Source: an uncultured Bacteroidota bacterium (GTDB taxonomy: Bacteria > Bacteroidota > Bacteroidia > Chitinophagales > Chitinophagaceae). Taken from it: a DNA stretch of 38,959 nucleotides. Below are positions 15,706-24,634 of the stretch, piece by piece (position 1 is the first letter of the stretch; every line of letters begins with the position of its first letter). Both the position numbers and the translations under genes were made by a program. The notes under the pieces were generated by a model. It did not search any database. It was not told the origin of the DNA and saw nothing but the letters and a program-made list of their open reading frames with translations. The stretch covers positions 1 through 38,959 of the forward strand of contig CAIQUX010000184.1 of the NCBI GenBank assembly GCA_903875055.1, in the 5' to 3' direction.

Positions 15706-15762
15706 CACCTCGAAAAAATCAAGATTGATTCTTTCTATCACTTTAACAAAATAAAAATAAAA

Positions 15763-17910
15763 ATGGCAGACTTACGCTACCAACGAAATTTCGGAATTGC
15801 GGCCCACATCGACGCCGGTAAGACCACTACGACAGAACGTATTCTTTATTACACAGGTGTTAACCACAAAATCGGTGAAGTGCATGATGGTGGTGCTACC
15901 ATGGACTGGATGGCTCAGGAGCAAGAAAGAGGAATTACAATTACCAGTGCAGCCACCACTTGTTTTTGGAATTTCCCGACAAATCAGGGAGTAAAGAGTG
16001 ACCAAACTAAATTATTCAAATTCAATATCATCGATACTCCTGGTCACGTTGACTTCACAGTGGAAGTTGAGCGTTCGTTGCGCGTACTCGATGGACTGTT
16101 AGCTTTGTTCTGCGCCGTATCAGGTGTCGAACCACAATCTGAAACCGTATGGCGTCAGGCTAACCGTTATAAAGTACCACGTATCGGTTTCGTAAATAAA
16201 ATGGACCGAAGCGGTGCTGACTTCTTGAACGTTGTTAAACAAGTAAGGGAAATGCTGGGCGCTAAAGCCGTTCCATTGCAATTACCGATTGGTGCAGAAG
16301 ACAATTTCAAAGGTGTTGTCGATTTGATCACGATGAAAGCTATCGTATGGGAAGATGCTACATTGGGTATGACCTTCAAGGAAGTTCCTATTCCTGATGA
16401 CATGGTGGATGATGTGGCTGAATGGAGACAAGCTTTAATCGAAGCTGTCGCTGATTATGATGAAAAATTATTGGAAAAATTCTTCGATGATCCTAATTCA
16501 ATCACGGAAGACGAAGTACACGAAGCTATCCGTAAAGCAACGATCGACATCTCTATCATTCCTATGATGTGCGGTTCTTCGTTCAAAAATAAAGGAGTTC
16601 AAACTGCATTGGATGCTATATGTCGTTACCTGCCTGGTCCACTGGATATCGAAGCTGTAAAAGGAACGAATCCTGATACCGGTGAAGAAATTACACGAAG
16701 CGCTAATCCTAAAGAACCATTCAGTGCCTTGGCGTTCAAGATCATGACCGATCCTTTCGTGGGTCGTCTGGCCTTCTTCAGAGCCTATTCAGGTCGTCTG
16801 GATTCAGGTAGCTATGTGTTGAACACCCGTACAGGTAAGAACGAGCGTATCAGCCGTATCATGCAAATGCATGCCAACAAACAAAACCCGGTTGATTATA
16901 TTGAAGCAGGTGATATCGGTGCCGCTGTCGGTTTTAAAGATATCAAAACAGGAGATACATTATGTGATGAGAAACATCCTGTGGTACTTGAATCAATGAC
17001 TTTCCCAGAACCGGTTATCTCTATCGCTGTTGAGCCTAAAACTCAAGCTGACGTTGATAAAATGGGTATGGCGATCGCTAAATTGGTTGAAGAAGATCCT
17101 ACGTTGAAAGTAAGAACTGATGAAGAAACTGGCCAAACTATCCTGAGCGGCATGGGAGAACTTCACCTTGAAATCATCGTAGACCGTATGCGTCGCGAAT
17201 TCAAAGTGGAAGTAAACCAAGGTGCTCCGATGGTTGCCTATAAAGAAGCTTTCCATACTACTGTTAGCCATAGAGAAGTCTTGAAAAAGCAATCGGGTGG
17301 ACGCGGTAAATTTGCGGATATCCAGTTTGAAATCGGGCCAGCTGATGAAGAATGGCAAAAAGAAAACGAAGGGAAATCATTCCAGTTTGTGAATGACCTT
17401 TTCGGTGGATCGATCCCTAAGGAATTCATCCCAGCCATTCAAAAAGGATTCGAGCAATCCATGAACAATGGTGTATTAGCTTCGTATCCTATGGTAAGTA
17501 TGAAAGTACGTGTGTTCGACGGAAGCTACCATGATGTGGATTCTGATGCAATGAGTTTTGAACTGTGTGCAAGACAAGCCTTCAGAGAAGCCGGACGTAA
17601 AGCAAAACCAACCTTACTGGAACCAATTATGAAAGTTGAAGTAACTACACCTGATCAATACATGGGTGATGTGACTGGAGATTTGAACCGTCGTCGTGGT
17701 TTGCTTGAAGGTATGGATAGCAGAGCAGGCGCTCAAATCATCCGTGCTAAAGTACCTTTAGCTGAAATGTTCGGTTATGTGACTCAACTTCGTTCTTTAT
17801 CGAGCGGTCGTGCGAGCAACGTCATGGAATTCAGTCACTACTCTCCTGCCCCGACCAATGTTGCAGAAGAGGTGATTGCCAAAGTAAAAGGGAAGAAAGA
17901 AAACAACTAG
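15763..17910 (+). CDS. fusA: Translation elongation factor G
   Basis: This 715-residue, full-length EF-G drives ribosomal translocation by GTP hydrolysis in the cytoplasm. GTPase motifs are intact: [13 protein letters not shown] (G1, about residue 13), [13 protein letters not shown] (switch I), DTPGHVDF (G3), [10 protein letters not shown] (G4) and GSSFKNKG (G5). Domain IV ([26 protein letters not shown]) and domain V end ([14 protein letters not shown]) are complete. Sequence is canonical-looking, not a divergent EF-G2. Unlike the usual rpsL-rpsG-fusA order, no ribosomal-protein genes flank it. It has its own promoter-like element and strong terminator. Whether a second copy exists elsewhere cannot be told. 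Confidence 0.97.
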   Translation: MADLRYQRNFGIAAHIDAGKTTTTERILYYTGVNHKIGEVHDGGATMDWMAQEQERGITITSAATTCFWNFPTNQGVKSDQTKLFKFNIIDTPGHVDFTVEVERSLRVLDGLLALFCAVSGVEPQSETVWRQANRYKVPRIGFVNKMDRSGADFLNVVKQVREMLGAKAVPLQLPIGAEDNFKGVVDLITMKAIVWEDATLGMTFKEVPIPDDMVDDVAEWRQALIEAVADYDEKLLEKFFDDPNSITEDEVHEAIRKATIDISIIPMMCGSSFKNKGVQTALDAICRYLPGPLDIEAVKGTNPDTGEEITRSANPKEPFSALAFKIMTDPFVGRLAFFRAYSGRLDSGSYVLNTRTGKNERISRIMQMHANKQNPVDYIEAGDIGAAVGFKDIKTGDTLCDEKHPVVLESMTFPEPVISIAVEPKTQADVDKMGMAIAKLVEEDPTLKVRTDEETGQTILSGMGELHLEIIVDRMRREFKVEVNQGAPMVAYKEAFHTTVSHREVLKKQSGGRGKFADIQFEIGPADEEWQKENEGKSFQFVNDLFGGSIPKEFIPAIQKGFEQSMNNGVLASYPMVSMKVRVFDGSYHDVDSDAMSFELCARQAFREAGRKAKPTLLEPIMKVEVTTPDQYMGDVTGDLNRRRGLLEGMDSRAGAQIIRAKVPLAEMFGYVTQLRSLSSGRASNVMEFSHYSPAPTNVAEEVIAKVKGKKENN

Positions 17911-17932
17911 TTTTTAATCTGACTTCAAATAC

Positions 17933-17964
17933 AAAAAAACACCTGATCACTCAGGTGTTTTTTT
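17933..17964 (+). terminator. Strong terminator after fusA
   Basis: The stem AAAAAAACACCTGA / TCAGGTGTTTTTTT (14 bp) closes on a TCAC loop and ends in T7. It starts 22 nt after the fusA stop. The A-tract on the other side makes it potentially bidirectional. Confidence 0.92.
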
Positions 17965-18149
17965 ATTCCCATAATTACCTGTTTTGCGAACTAGGACTGC
18001 CAACAAACGGGGTATTCAGTTATCAATGGCATTTCATTTAGTGAATTCAGAAAAGTTGAACGATTGCATATTCCGACTTGTTCAAATCTGCCATCACTGT
18101 TCTATTTTCTCAATTCTTTTTTTTATCATTACATTATAAAACCTGTTAC

Positions 18150-19394
18150 ATGGTATTAAATTATGTCTGGATATTTTTCTTTGTCGCCGGGTTCCTGATT
18201 GCGCTGGCTAAATTGATCGTTTTAGGTGATACCGAAATCTTCAATACCATGGTTGAAGGAATGTTTACTGCTGCCAAAGATTCTGTGGTGAGCGTAGGAC
18301 TACCATTAGCCGGCACCATGATTTTCTTTCTGGGTATCATGAAGATTGCTGAGAAGGCCGGCGCTATCAACTTTATAGCCAGACTACTAAACCCATTTTT
18401 AAAACGCCTGTTTCCGGAGATTCCTGACAAGCACCCTGCCATGGGCGAGATGGTGATGAACTTCAGTGCGAATATGTTAGGTCTTGATAACGCAGCAACC
18501 CCTTTCGGTTTGAAGGCAATGAAGAGTCTGGAGGAATTAAATCCCGAGAAGGGAACCGCCACTAACTCGCAAATCATGTTTTTGGTGATGCATACATCTG
18601 GATTAACGTTGATACCGCTTTCTATCATAGGATATCGGGTGGCATCTACCATCAAATCGACAGAACCAGCATCGATATTTGTTCCTTGTGTTTTAGCGAC
18701 GGTGATTGCAACAATTGCTAGTGTGATTGTCGTCGGTATTAAGCAACGCTTGAAGTTTGATGCCGTATTATTGGGATGGATTGGCAGTCTGTTGCTGATT
18801 GTGATTGGCATATTGGCTATAATTCAGCATTTGCCAAATGAGAGTAAAGAAATCGTATCGAAAGTGTCTGGCAATCTGATATTGCTCGGTATCGTGGTGG
18901 CTATTATCCTGGGTGGCCTGTGGAAAAGAATCAATGTCTTTGATTCGTTTATCGATGGGGCTAAAGAAGGATTTGATGTAGTGTTGAAAATACTGCCTTA
19001 TTTGGTGGCGATGCTGGTGGCGATACGGGTATTCAGGGATAGCGGGGCCTTGACATATGTGGTGGATGCGATGAAATTCCTTATTTCACGCACGGGTGTG
19101 AATACCGACTTTGTGGATGCTTTACCAGTGGCCATCATGAAGCCTTTCAGTGGAAGCGGTGCCAGAGGATTGCTATTGGATATTTACAGCAATCCGGCTT
19201 TAGGGCCAGATTCGTTTGTTGGTAAGATGGCGAGTATCTTTCAGGGAAGTGCGGACACGACTTTTTATATTATTGCGTTGTATTTTGGCTCGGTGGGTAT
19301 CAAGAAGATACGTTATGCTGTTTGGGCCGGTTTAATGGCTGACTTTATCGGGGTTATAGCAGCGATAGTGATCGGTTACATCTTTTTCCATTGA
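18150..19394 (+). CDS. Fused SpmA/SpmB-like nucleoside-recognition membrane protein
   Basis: The protein is 414 residues from ATG 18150; a TTG-initiated extension to 18078 adds 24 unlikely residues. The N-terminal half resembles SpmA: FNTMVEGMFTAAKDSV, LPLAGTMIFFLGIMKIAEKAG, MVMNFSANMLGLDNAATPFGLKAM, MFLVMHTSGLTLIP. The C-terminal half resembles SpmB: GAKEGFDVVLKILPYLVAMLVAIRVFRDSG, GSGARGLLLD, IFQGSADTTFYIIALYFGSVG. About ten membrane helices and the Gate-domain pattern of nucleoside transporters are visible. Spm genes act in spore core maturation in Bacillus; non-spore-formers carry the fused form with unknown substrate. It converges on rfaE2. Confidence 0.9.
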   Translation: MVLNYVWIFFFVAGFLIALAKLIVLGDTEIFNTMVEGMFTAAKDSVVSVGLPLAGTMIFFLGIMKIAEKAGAINFIARLLNPFLKRLFPEIPDKHPAMGEMVMNFSANMLGLDNAATPFGLKAMKSLEELNPEKGTATNSQIMFLVMHTSGLTLIPLSIIGYRVASTIKSTEPASIFVPCVLATVIATIASVIVVGIKQRLKFDAVLLGWIGSLLLIVIGILAIIQHLPNESKEIVSKVSGNLILLGIVVAIILGGLWKRINVFDSFIDGAKEGFDVVLKILPYLVAMLVAIRVFRDSGALTYVVDAMKFLISRTGVNTDFVDALPVAIMKPFSGSGARGLLLDIYSNPALGPDSFVGKMASIFQGSADTTFYIIALYFGSVGIKKIRYAVWAGLMADFIGVIAAIVIGYIFFH

Positions 19395-19420
19395 CAAATA
19401 CAATAGACTAAAAAGTATAC

Positions 19421-19440
19421 AGACTTATTCCATTAAGTCT
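19421..19440. other. Short inverted repeat between convergent genes
   Basis: AGACTTA-TTCCAT-TAAGTCT is a perfect 7-bp stem at the junction of the convergent SpmAB-like and rfaE2 genes; its right arm overlaps the rfaE2 stop codon. It lacks a T-tract. It could help end transcription on either strand, but this is weak. Confidence 0.35.
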
Positions 19441-19930
19441 ACCCTATTAATTTTTCAATAATCGCGCTAGTGGAATAACCGGGAAGGAATGGTATGATTT
19501 CGACCTGACCGCCATAATCCAAGACTGTTTGTGCACCGACGATAGTATCCAGACTATAATCACCGCCTTTGACAAGCACATCGGGTTTGAGGGTTTCGAT
19601 GAGATGAAGCGGGGTTTCTTCGTCGAAGAGAATGACGCCATCGATATACGTATGCATAGCCAGATTGAGGGCACGGGAATACTGATCGACCACTGGTCTT
19701 TTATTGCCCTTGAGATTGCGTACCGAGGAATCAGAGTTGAGACCGACAATCAAACGATTGCCTAATTCGGCTGCCTGTAACAAATAAGTATTATGACCGC
19801 GATGCATAATATCGAAACAGCCGTTAGTGAAGACGACTTTTTTGGATAGCATCTGCCATTGATTCACAAGACGCGACAACTCATCGATCTGATAAATCTT
19901 CTTCTGTATGATTTCTAATTTAGAGAGCAT
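19439..19930 (-). CDS. rfaE2: D-glycero-beta-D-manno-heptose 1-phosphate adenylyltransferase (RfaE domain II)
   Basis: This 163-residue cytidylyltransferase-like protein contains VFTNGCFDIMHRGHNTYLLQA, with the HxGH nucleotide-binding motif. It also has LIVGLNSDSSVRNLKG, KPDVLVKGGDYSLD and a C-terminal PGYSTSAIIEKL, the RfaE/HldE C-terminal domain. It adenylates heptose 1-phosphate for LPS core synthesis. The sugar-kinase domain I is not fused and not in the window. It overlaps the flippase-like gene upstream by 11 nt on the minus strand, so panD, the membrane protein and rfaE2 form one operon. Assignment to heptose rather than glycerol cytidylyltransferase rests on the PGYSTSAII end. Confidence 0.9.
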   Translation of the reverse strand: MLSKLEIIQKKIYQIDELSRLVNQWQMLSKKVVFTNGCFDIMHRGHNTYLLQAAELGNRLIVGLNSDSSVRNLKGNKRPVVDQYSRALNLAMHTYIDGVILFDEETPLHLIETLKPDVLVKGGDYSLDTIVGAQTVLDYGGQVEIIPFLPGYSTSAIIEKLIG

Positions 19931-20918
19931 TTTTTTTTCTATTGTTTAAAAATGGAATCAGCAATAAGGACACGCTGCCTCCAAGTAATATAATAATGGT
20001 GGGTACCAGCCAGATGATCCAACTGATAGCCAGACTCATGACTTTTTCGATACCGTACAGCGAGACGATTTCATCGACCAGCAAGGTATAAGCGCCCATA
20101 CCGCCTGGTGTGGCAATCATACCCAGGCTACCGAAGGAGAGCACGGAAAGACCGGTCTTATAACCAAGCGTACTGGTTTCCTGTATACTTTGGAAGCCAA
20201 GTATAATCATACCAAGATAAAGAGACCAGATGAGTAGGGTGTGAAAGACAAAGCCTTTCTTGTTTTTCATATTCCTGAAGCTGAGGATACCTTTGAGGAT
20301 ATTTCGGAAAATATCACGTAGCTTCATCATGAATTTCATTTTGGCAATTTTCTTACGGAAAACAAGCAACATGAACACCAAGGCTCCGAATACAATGAGC
20401 GAAATATGGTTGTTGTCTCCGCCTTTGACTGCATTATATTTGGCAATAAGGGTCTGCAAATATTCACTAGCCAAATCAACCTGCACAACGATGGTTATAA
20501 CGAAGATGAGCAAAAGGCATAGAATATCGAAAGCCCTTTCGGTAATGATGGTACCGACCAACTTATCGGCTGGTATTTTTTCATATCGCGAAAGGATAGT
20601 GCATTTGATGACTTCACCGAAGCGGGGTAAGAACATATTGGCAAGATAGCCAATCATGACTGCAAAGAAGGTGTTGCGTGTAGAGGGATGCATATCAAGA
20701 GGCTCCATCAGGTATTTCCATCGGACAGCGCGGCTCCAGTGACTTAGTAAACCCATGAGTACGATAGGAATAAGTAAGATGTACTTGGCCTTGCTGACAG
20801 AGAACTTGATTTTTTCAACATCATCATGCTTAAGATCCTTCAAGGATAACCAAATCAAAAAAGCACACAACCCGAACGTAAGTATATATGTAATGAGGCT
20901 GATGATTTTTTTTGACAT
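19920..20918 (-). CDS. Flippase-like / lysylphosphatidylglycerol synthase TM-region family membrane protein
   Basis: This 332-residue protein has about eight membrane helices and the pattern SHWSRAVRWKYLMEPL, then NTFFAVMIGYLANMFLPRFGEV and TIITERAFDILCLL. A late GSLGMIATPGGMGAYTLLVDEIVSLYG completes the AglD/UPF0104 (LPG synthase TM region) signature. Homologs transfer or flip lipid-linked groups; the substrate is not known. In Bacteroidota this type of gene frequently follows panD, as here (12-nt gap). It overlaps rfaE2 by 11 nt, suggesting an envelope role, but the partners are heterogeneous. Confidence 0.85.
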   Translation of the reverse strand: MSKKIISLITYILTFGLCAFLIWLSLKDLKHDDVEKIKFSVSKAKYILLIPIVLMGLLSHWSRAVRWKYLMEPLDMHPSTRNTFFAVMIGYLANMFLPRFGEVIKCTILSRYEKIPADKLVGTIITERAFDILCLLLIFVITIVVQVDLASEYLQTLIAKYNAVKGGDNNHISLIVFGALVFMLLVFRKKIAKMKFMMKLRDIFRNILKGILSFRNMKNKKGFVFHTLLIWSLYLGMIILGFQSIQETSTLGYKTGLSVLSFGSLGMIATPGGMGAYTLLVDEIVSLYGIEKVMSLAISWIIWLVPTIIILLGGSVSLLLIPFLNNRKKNAL

Positions 20919-20930
20919 TCGCTGTTTCGA

Positions 20931-21275
20931 TTAAAGTTTATTTTTCTCAGATGGAAATATGATGGTAGGCTTGAATTTCTTGGCTTCTTCGAAATCCATT
21001 AGAGCATAAGATACGATGATAATGATATCCCCGGGCTCAACTTTACGAGCAGCCGGGCCGTTGAGACAGATGGTACCGCTGCCGCGCTTGCCTTTAATAA
21101 CGTATGTTTCAAGCCGTTCACCATTATTAGTATTGACAATTTGCACCTTTTCATTTTCAATGAGGTTAGCAGCTTCCATTAATTTTTGATCAATTGTCAC
21201 ACTTCCGATATAATTCAGGTCTGCCTGAGTTACAATGGCCCTGTGAATTTTTGATTTTAATACCTGTATTTGCAT
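20931..21275 (-). CDS. panD: Aspartate 1-decarboxylase
   Basis: This 114-residue pro-enzyme is processed between Gly24 and Ser25 (YIGSVTID) to form the pyruvoyl group. It decarboxylates L-aspartate to beta-alanine for pantothenate and CoA synthesis in the cytoplasm. The start [13 protein letters not shown], the motif [21 protein letters not shown] and the [12 protein letters not shown] end are canonical. It is first gene of the minus-strand operon. The minus strand has TACTTTTA just 8 nt before the start codon, a possible -7 element with a very short leader. panC is not adjacent. Confidence 0.96.
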   Translation of the reverse strand: MQIQVLKSKIHRAIVTQADLNYIGSVTIDQKLMEAANLIENEKVQIVNTNNGERLETYVIKGKRGSGTICLNGPAARKVEPGDIIIIVSYALMDFEEAKKFKPTIIFPSEKNKL

Positions 21276-21584
21276 AAGGGTGTAAAAGTAGGTATTTGTT
21301 CTAAAAAAAATCCATTTATCGCGACTATTTGAAAAGGCAATACAAGGAAACGGGAGAAAGACATTATAGAGTGAAATTTATTTCGACTTCAATGGATATT
21401 ATCATCCTATTTGATACACTTTTCAAGGACGTGATTAAAGTTCAGAGCCAATTTCATACTTGGCATAAAGTCATTTGTAAAGGGGATTTTGCAACCCGTA
21501 GTCACTAATTTGGCTTAATTTGAATGGACAGAAATTCTATTTTTTTTCTCTATTTCTAAAATGCGTCTTATCTTTCGCGCTCTT
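21276..21584. other. Divergent intergenic region panD / ketosynthase
   Basis: This 309-nt AT-rich spacer should carry promoters for both flanking operons. A minus-strand TACTTTTA (21290-21283) lies near panD. On + no perfect TAnnTTTG was found; TTAATTTG just upstream of the ketosynthase is close. A 24-nt extension of the ketosynthase frame (from ATG 21561) lies inside it. No RNA gene or riboswitch-like structure was recognised. Confidence 0.4.
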
Positions 21585-22808
21585 ATGGAAAACAGAGTTG
21601 TCATTACAGGACTGGGCATTTATTCATGTATCGGAAAAAATCTGGAAGAAGTACGTCAATCGCTTTTCGAAGGGCGAAGCGGGATCATCATGGTGCCAGA
21701 GCGAAAAGAATTCGGTTATCGAAGCGGACTGACGGGATTTGTTGAACGGCCTAATTTAAAACATCTTCTAGATCGTCGGGCACGCATCATGATGCCCGAA
21801 CACGCCGAATACGCCTATGTGGCTACCAAGGAAGCCATGCAGGTAGCAGGCGTCGATGAAGATTATTTCGATCAGAATGAAGTAGGTATCATTTATGGCA
21901 ATGATAGCTGCGCTGAAGCCGTAATACAAGGAATCGACAAGATTCGAGAGAAAAAGGACACAATTTTAGTAGGTTCTGCGTCGGTGTTTCAGGTATTGAA
22001 TTCCACTATCAATATGAACCTGTCTACAATTTTTAAACTGAAAGGAATTAATCTGACGCTGAGTGCTGCTTGCGCCAGCGGTTCACATTCTATTGGTCTG
22101 GGCTATATGTTTATCAAGAACGGTTTACAGAACATGATTGTTTGCGGTGGCGGACAGGAGACGAATATCTACTCGATGCCCAACTTTGATGCACTTGGTG
22201 CCTTTTCCATCATGGAATCAAATCCGACCAAAGCATCACGACCTTTTGACCGAGACCGTGATGGTCTCGTTCCTAGCGGTGGAGCAGCTACGGTGATATT
22301 GGAAAGTCTTGAAAACGCCCAAAAACGAGGAGCCACGATATTGGCAGAAGTAATCGGATACGGGTTCTCAAGCAACGGAGCTCATATTTCAAATCCGAGT
22401 GTCGACGGTCCAGCCCGATCGTTGAAACTGGCCTTGAAAGATGCGGGACTACAGGCAGCTGATATAGAATATCTGAATGCCCATGCCACTTCCACTCCTG
22501 CGGGTGATGCCAGTGAAGCAAAAGCAATTTTTGAAGTGTTCGGGAAGGATATGCCGTATATCAGTTCCACCAAAGGTATGACCGGACATGAATGCTGGAT
22601 GGCCGGAGCCAGTGAAGTGGTGTATTCGACACTGATGATGAAAAACGGATTCATAGCCCCGAATATCAATTTTGAAAACCCTGATGAGGACAGTGCCAAA
22701 CTAAACATAGTGGCAAGTACTCTTGAGAAAAAATTTGGTGTATATTTGTCGAATTCGTTCGGGTTTGGAGGTACCAACTCCTCACTCGTTATTAAAGACT
22801 GGAAATAA
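21585..22808 (+). CDS. Beta-ketoacyl-ACP synthase (FabF/FabB-type)
   Basis: The protein is 407 residues from ATG 21585, where ENRVVITGLGI begins the conserved fold; an ATG at 21561 would add eight residues. The thiolase-fold catalytic triad is intact: Cys163 in SAACASGSHSIGLG, His300 in LNAHATSTPAGD and His335 in TKGMTGHECW. The glycine-rich end NSFGFGGTNSSLV is present. The enzyme condenses malonyl-ACP with acyl-ACP. It is a stand-alone KS followed at once by its own ACP and an LpxL-like acyltransferase rather than by fabG/fabD, so it may make a special acyl chain for an envelope lipid (inference). General fatty-acid elongation is the alternative. Confidence 0.9.
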   Translation: MENRVVITGLGIYSCIGKNLEEVRQSLFEGRSGIIMVPERKEFGYRSGLTGFVERPNLKHLLDRRARIMMPEHAEYAYVATKEAMQVAGVDEDYFDQNEVGIIYGNDSCAEAVIQGIDKIREKKDTILVGSASVFQVLNSTINMNLSTIFKLKGINLTLSAACASGSHSIGLGYMFIKNGLQNMIVCGGGQETNIYSMPNFDALGAFSIMESNPTKASRPFDRDRDGLVPSGGAATVILESLENAQKRGATILAEVIGYGFSSNGAHISNPSVDGPARSLKLALKDAGLQAADIEYLNAHATSTPAGDASEAKAIFEVFGKDMPYISSTKGMTGHECWMAGASEVVYSTLMMKNGFIAPNINFENPDEDSAKLNIVASTLEKKFGVYLSNSFGFGGTNSSLVIKDWK

Positions 22809-22817
22809 TATTGATAC

Positions 22818-23075
22818 ATGGAAAGAGAAAAAATAGTTGCAACCATCAACCACTTTTTAGTTGAAGATTTTGAAGTAGCGGAAGATTCGCTGACGCCTGA
22901 TGCCAATTTAAAGGACACGCTTGATTTGGATAGTCTTGACTATGTGGATCTTGTTGTCAGTATCGAAAGTAATTTCGGGTTCAAGGTAAAGCCGGAAGAC
23001 TTTCAGAAAATGGTTTCATTAGACGACTTTTATTCATACGTTGTCAACCAAGTTGCTTCTAAAACAACTGTGTAA
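22818..23075 (+). CDS. Acyl carrier protein
   Basis: This 85-residue ACP carries the phosphopantetheine attachment Ser39 in the motif LDLDSLDYVDLVV. The preceding helix I (IVATINHFLVEDFEV) and acidic helix II/III (IESNFGFKVKPEDFQKM) are typical. It lies 9 nt after the ketosynthase, and its TAA overlaps the acyltransferase ATG by one base (TAATG). It differs from the usual housekeeping ACP (DSLDTVEL-type core), supporting a dedicated carrier for this operon. Serine activation needs a phosphopantetheinyl transferase not encoded here. Confidence 0.93.
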   Translation: MEREKIVATINHFLVEDFEVAEDSLTPDANLKDTLDLDSLDYVDLVVSIESNFGFKVKPEDFQKMVSLDDFYSYVVNQVASKTTV

Positions 23076-23959
23076 TGGCATCATGGGGTGCTTCAAGAGG
23101 TAATCAGTTAGGGTATCAGATTTTCATGGTCCTTTTAAAGACGGCCGGTATATTTCCAGCTTATGCTCTGTTGCGGCTTGTCACCTTATATTACTTCTTA
23201 TTTCCAGGTAAAGCTGGTAGAACCTTACGTTATTACTTTCAGAAACGACTTGGCTATTCCTTTCTTCGTTCACGATTGGCTATTTATCAGAATTTCAATT
23301 ATCTGGGTCGTTCCATCATCGACAAAGTAGTGCTTATGAGTGGTGCGCCTTCGCCTTTTACTGTCAATCATGATGGCGTATCCAATCTGGATGACATGGC
23401 GCGACAAGGAAAAGGAGGCTTACTGATCAGCGCCCATCTTGGCAATTGGGAAGCCGCAGGACATTTGCTTGAACGCACAAAAACGAAAATCAATATCGTG
23501 ATGTTCGATGGTGAACATGAGAAGATCAAAGAATATCTTGATCGGGTGAGAGAACGCAGCTTTAATGTGATTGTCATCAAAGAAGATATTTCACATATTT
23601 ATGAAATCAGTGCTGCGTTGCAACGGAATGAATTTGTGTGTATCCATGCCGACCGTTATGTGGAAGGGAATAAGACCATTGAAGCCACCTTATTGGGTGA
23701 AAAGGCCATGTTCCCCATAGGCCCTTTTGTATTGGGTACTACGTTTCAGGTGCCGGTTTCATTTGTTTTTGCGATGAAGGAAGGATTGAAACATTACCAT
23801 TTTTTTGCAAGTCGTGGTAAGATTTATCCAAGAGGCCGAAGCGGTATACCGGACGTGGTAAATGATTATACACGACAGATGGAAAAGATGATCAAAGTAT
23901 ATCCTTTGCAATGGCATAATTATTTTGAATTTTGGGAGGAAGAAAAGATAAAAAACTGA
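23075..23959 (+). CDS. LpxL/HtrB-family lipid acyltransferase
   Basis: This 294-residue protein has a hydrophobic N-terminal region (IFMVLLKTAGIFPAYALLRLV, residues about 14-45) and the HX4E motif, His121-Glu126 in SAHLGNWEAAGHLL. It also has an FVCIHADRYVEGN-type substrate loop, and MFPIGPFVLG. This is the LABT/LpxL lipid A acyltransferase family, which transfers an acyl chain from acyl-ACP to a lipid at the inner membrane. Translational coupling to its own ACP suggests it uses the chain made by the ketosynthase. The acceptor could be lipid A, an ornithine/flexirubin-type lipid or another glycerolipid; the sequence does not decide. Confidence 0.87.
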   Translation: MASWGASRGNQLGYQIFMVLLKTAGIFPAYALLRLVTLYYFLFPGKAGRTLRYYFQKRLGYSFLRSRLAIYQNFNYLGRSIIDKVVLMSGAPSPFTVNHDGVSNLDDMARQGKGGLLISAHLGNWEAAGHLLERTKTKINIVMFDGEHEKIKEYLDRVRERSFNVIVIKEDISHIYEISAALQRNEFVCIHADRYVEGNKTIEATLLGEKAMFPIGPFVLGTTFQVPVSFVFAMKEGLKHYHFFASRGKIYPRGRSGIPDVVNDYTRQMEKMIKVYPLQWHNYFEFWEEEKIKN

Positions 23960-24028
23960 CTATTGACTGTTGCCTGAAATTGCTTCTGTCAACGCAGTTA
24001 ATTTCTAATCTCAAATCATAAAAAATAC

Positions 24029-24036
24029 TATATTTG
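24029..24036 (+). promoter_or_regulatory. Candidate -7 promoter element before ruvA-sprA
   Basis: TATATTTG is a perfect match to the Bacteroidota TAnnTTTG -7 element and lies 10 nt before the ruvA ATG. No good TTTG -33 box is at 19-21 nt, and the leader would be only a few bases, so the call is tentative. Confidence 0.35.
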
Positions 24037-24046
24037 TTTCCTCACT

Positions 24047-24628
24047 ATGATAGTATTCCTGAATGGTAATTATGTAACAAAAAATCCGGCGTATGTATGG
24101 ATGGAAGTGAACGGTATAGGCTATGAAGTCAATATCAGTCTGCATACGTATTCAAAAATTCAGACGCTGGAAAAAGGACGCCTGCTTACCTATCTGCATA
24201 TTAAAGAAGATGGCCATTCACTCTATGGCTTTTTTGACGAAGAAGAACGTAATCTCTTCCTCCAACTCATCTCTGTAAGTGGCGTCGGAACATCTACTGC
24301 GCGAATGATGTTATCGAGTATGAAACCAGACGAAATCAGTCATGCCATACGCACCGACAATGAAGTAGCACTGGGCAGAATCAAAGGAATAGGCCCCAAA
24401 TCGGCGAAACGTCTGATATTGGAACTAAAAGACAAACTACTGAAAACTAAAGGTGAAGTGAATTTGGACGCAGTGCCACACAATAATTTGGAGAATGATG
24501 CGTTAAATGCCTTGGTAAGTTTGGGCATAGCCCGCAATGCAGCATTTGTTGCCATTCAAAAAAGCGTAAAACAAGAAGCTGGCTTATCCCTGGAAGACCT
24601 GATAAAACTTACCTTGAAAAACATATAA
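24047..24628 (+). CDS. ruvA: Holliday junction branch migration protein RuvA
   Basis: This 193-residue protein has an N-terminal OB fold (VWMEVNGIGYEVNISLHTYSKI and LHIKEDGHSLYGFFDEEERNLF) and tandem helix-hairpin-helix motifs (LISVSGVGTSTARMML and LGRIKGIGPKSAKRLILELKDKL). A C-terminal RuvB-binding helix follows a short linker (NNLENDALNALVSLG). RuvA tetramers hold four-way junctions and load RuvB. Length is normal. It ends 6 nt before the sprA start; ruvA directly upstream of sprA is a recurring Bacteroidota gene order. Confidence 0.96.
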   Translation: MIVFLNGNYVTKNPAYVWMEVNGIGYEVNISLHTYSKIQTLEKGRLLTYLHIKEDGHSLYGFFDEEERNLFLQLISVSGVGTSTARMMLSSMKPDEISHAIRTDNEVALGRIKGIGPKSAKRLILELKDKLLKTKGEVNLDAVPHNNLENDALNALVSLGIARNAAFVAIQKSVKQEAGLSLEDLIKLTLKNI

Positions 24629-24634
24629 AAGAAC

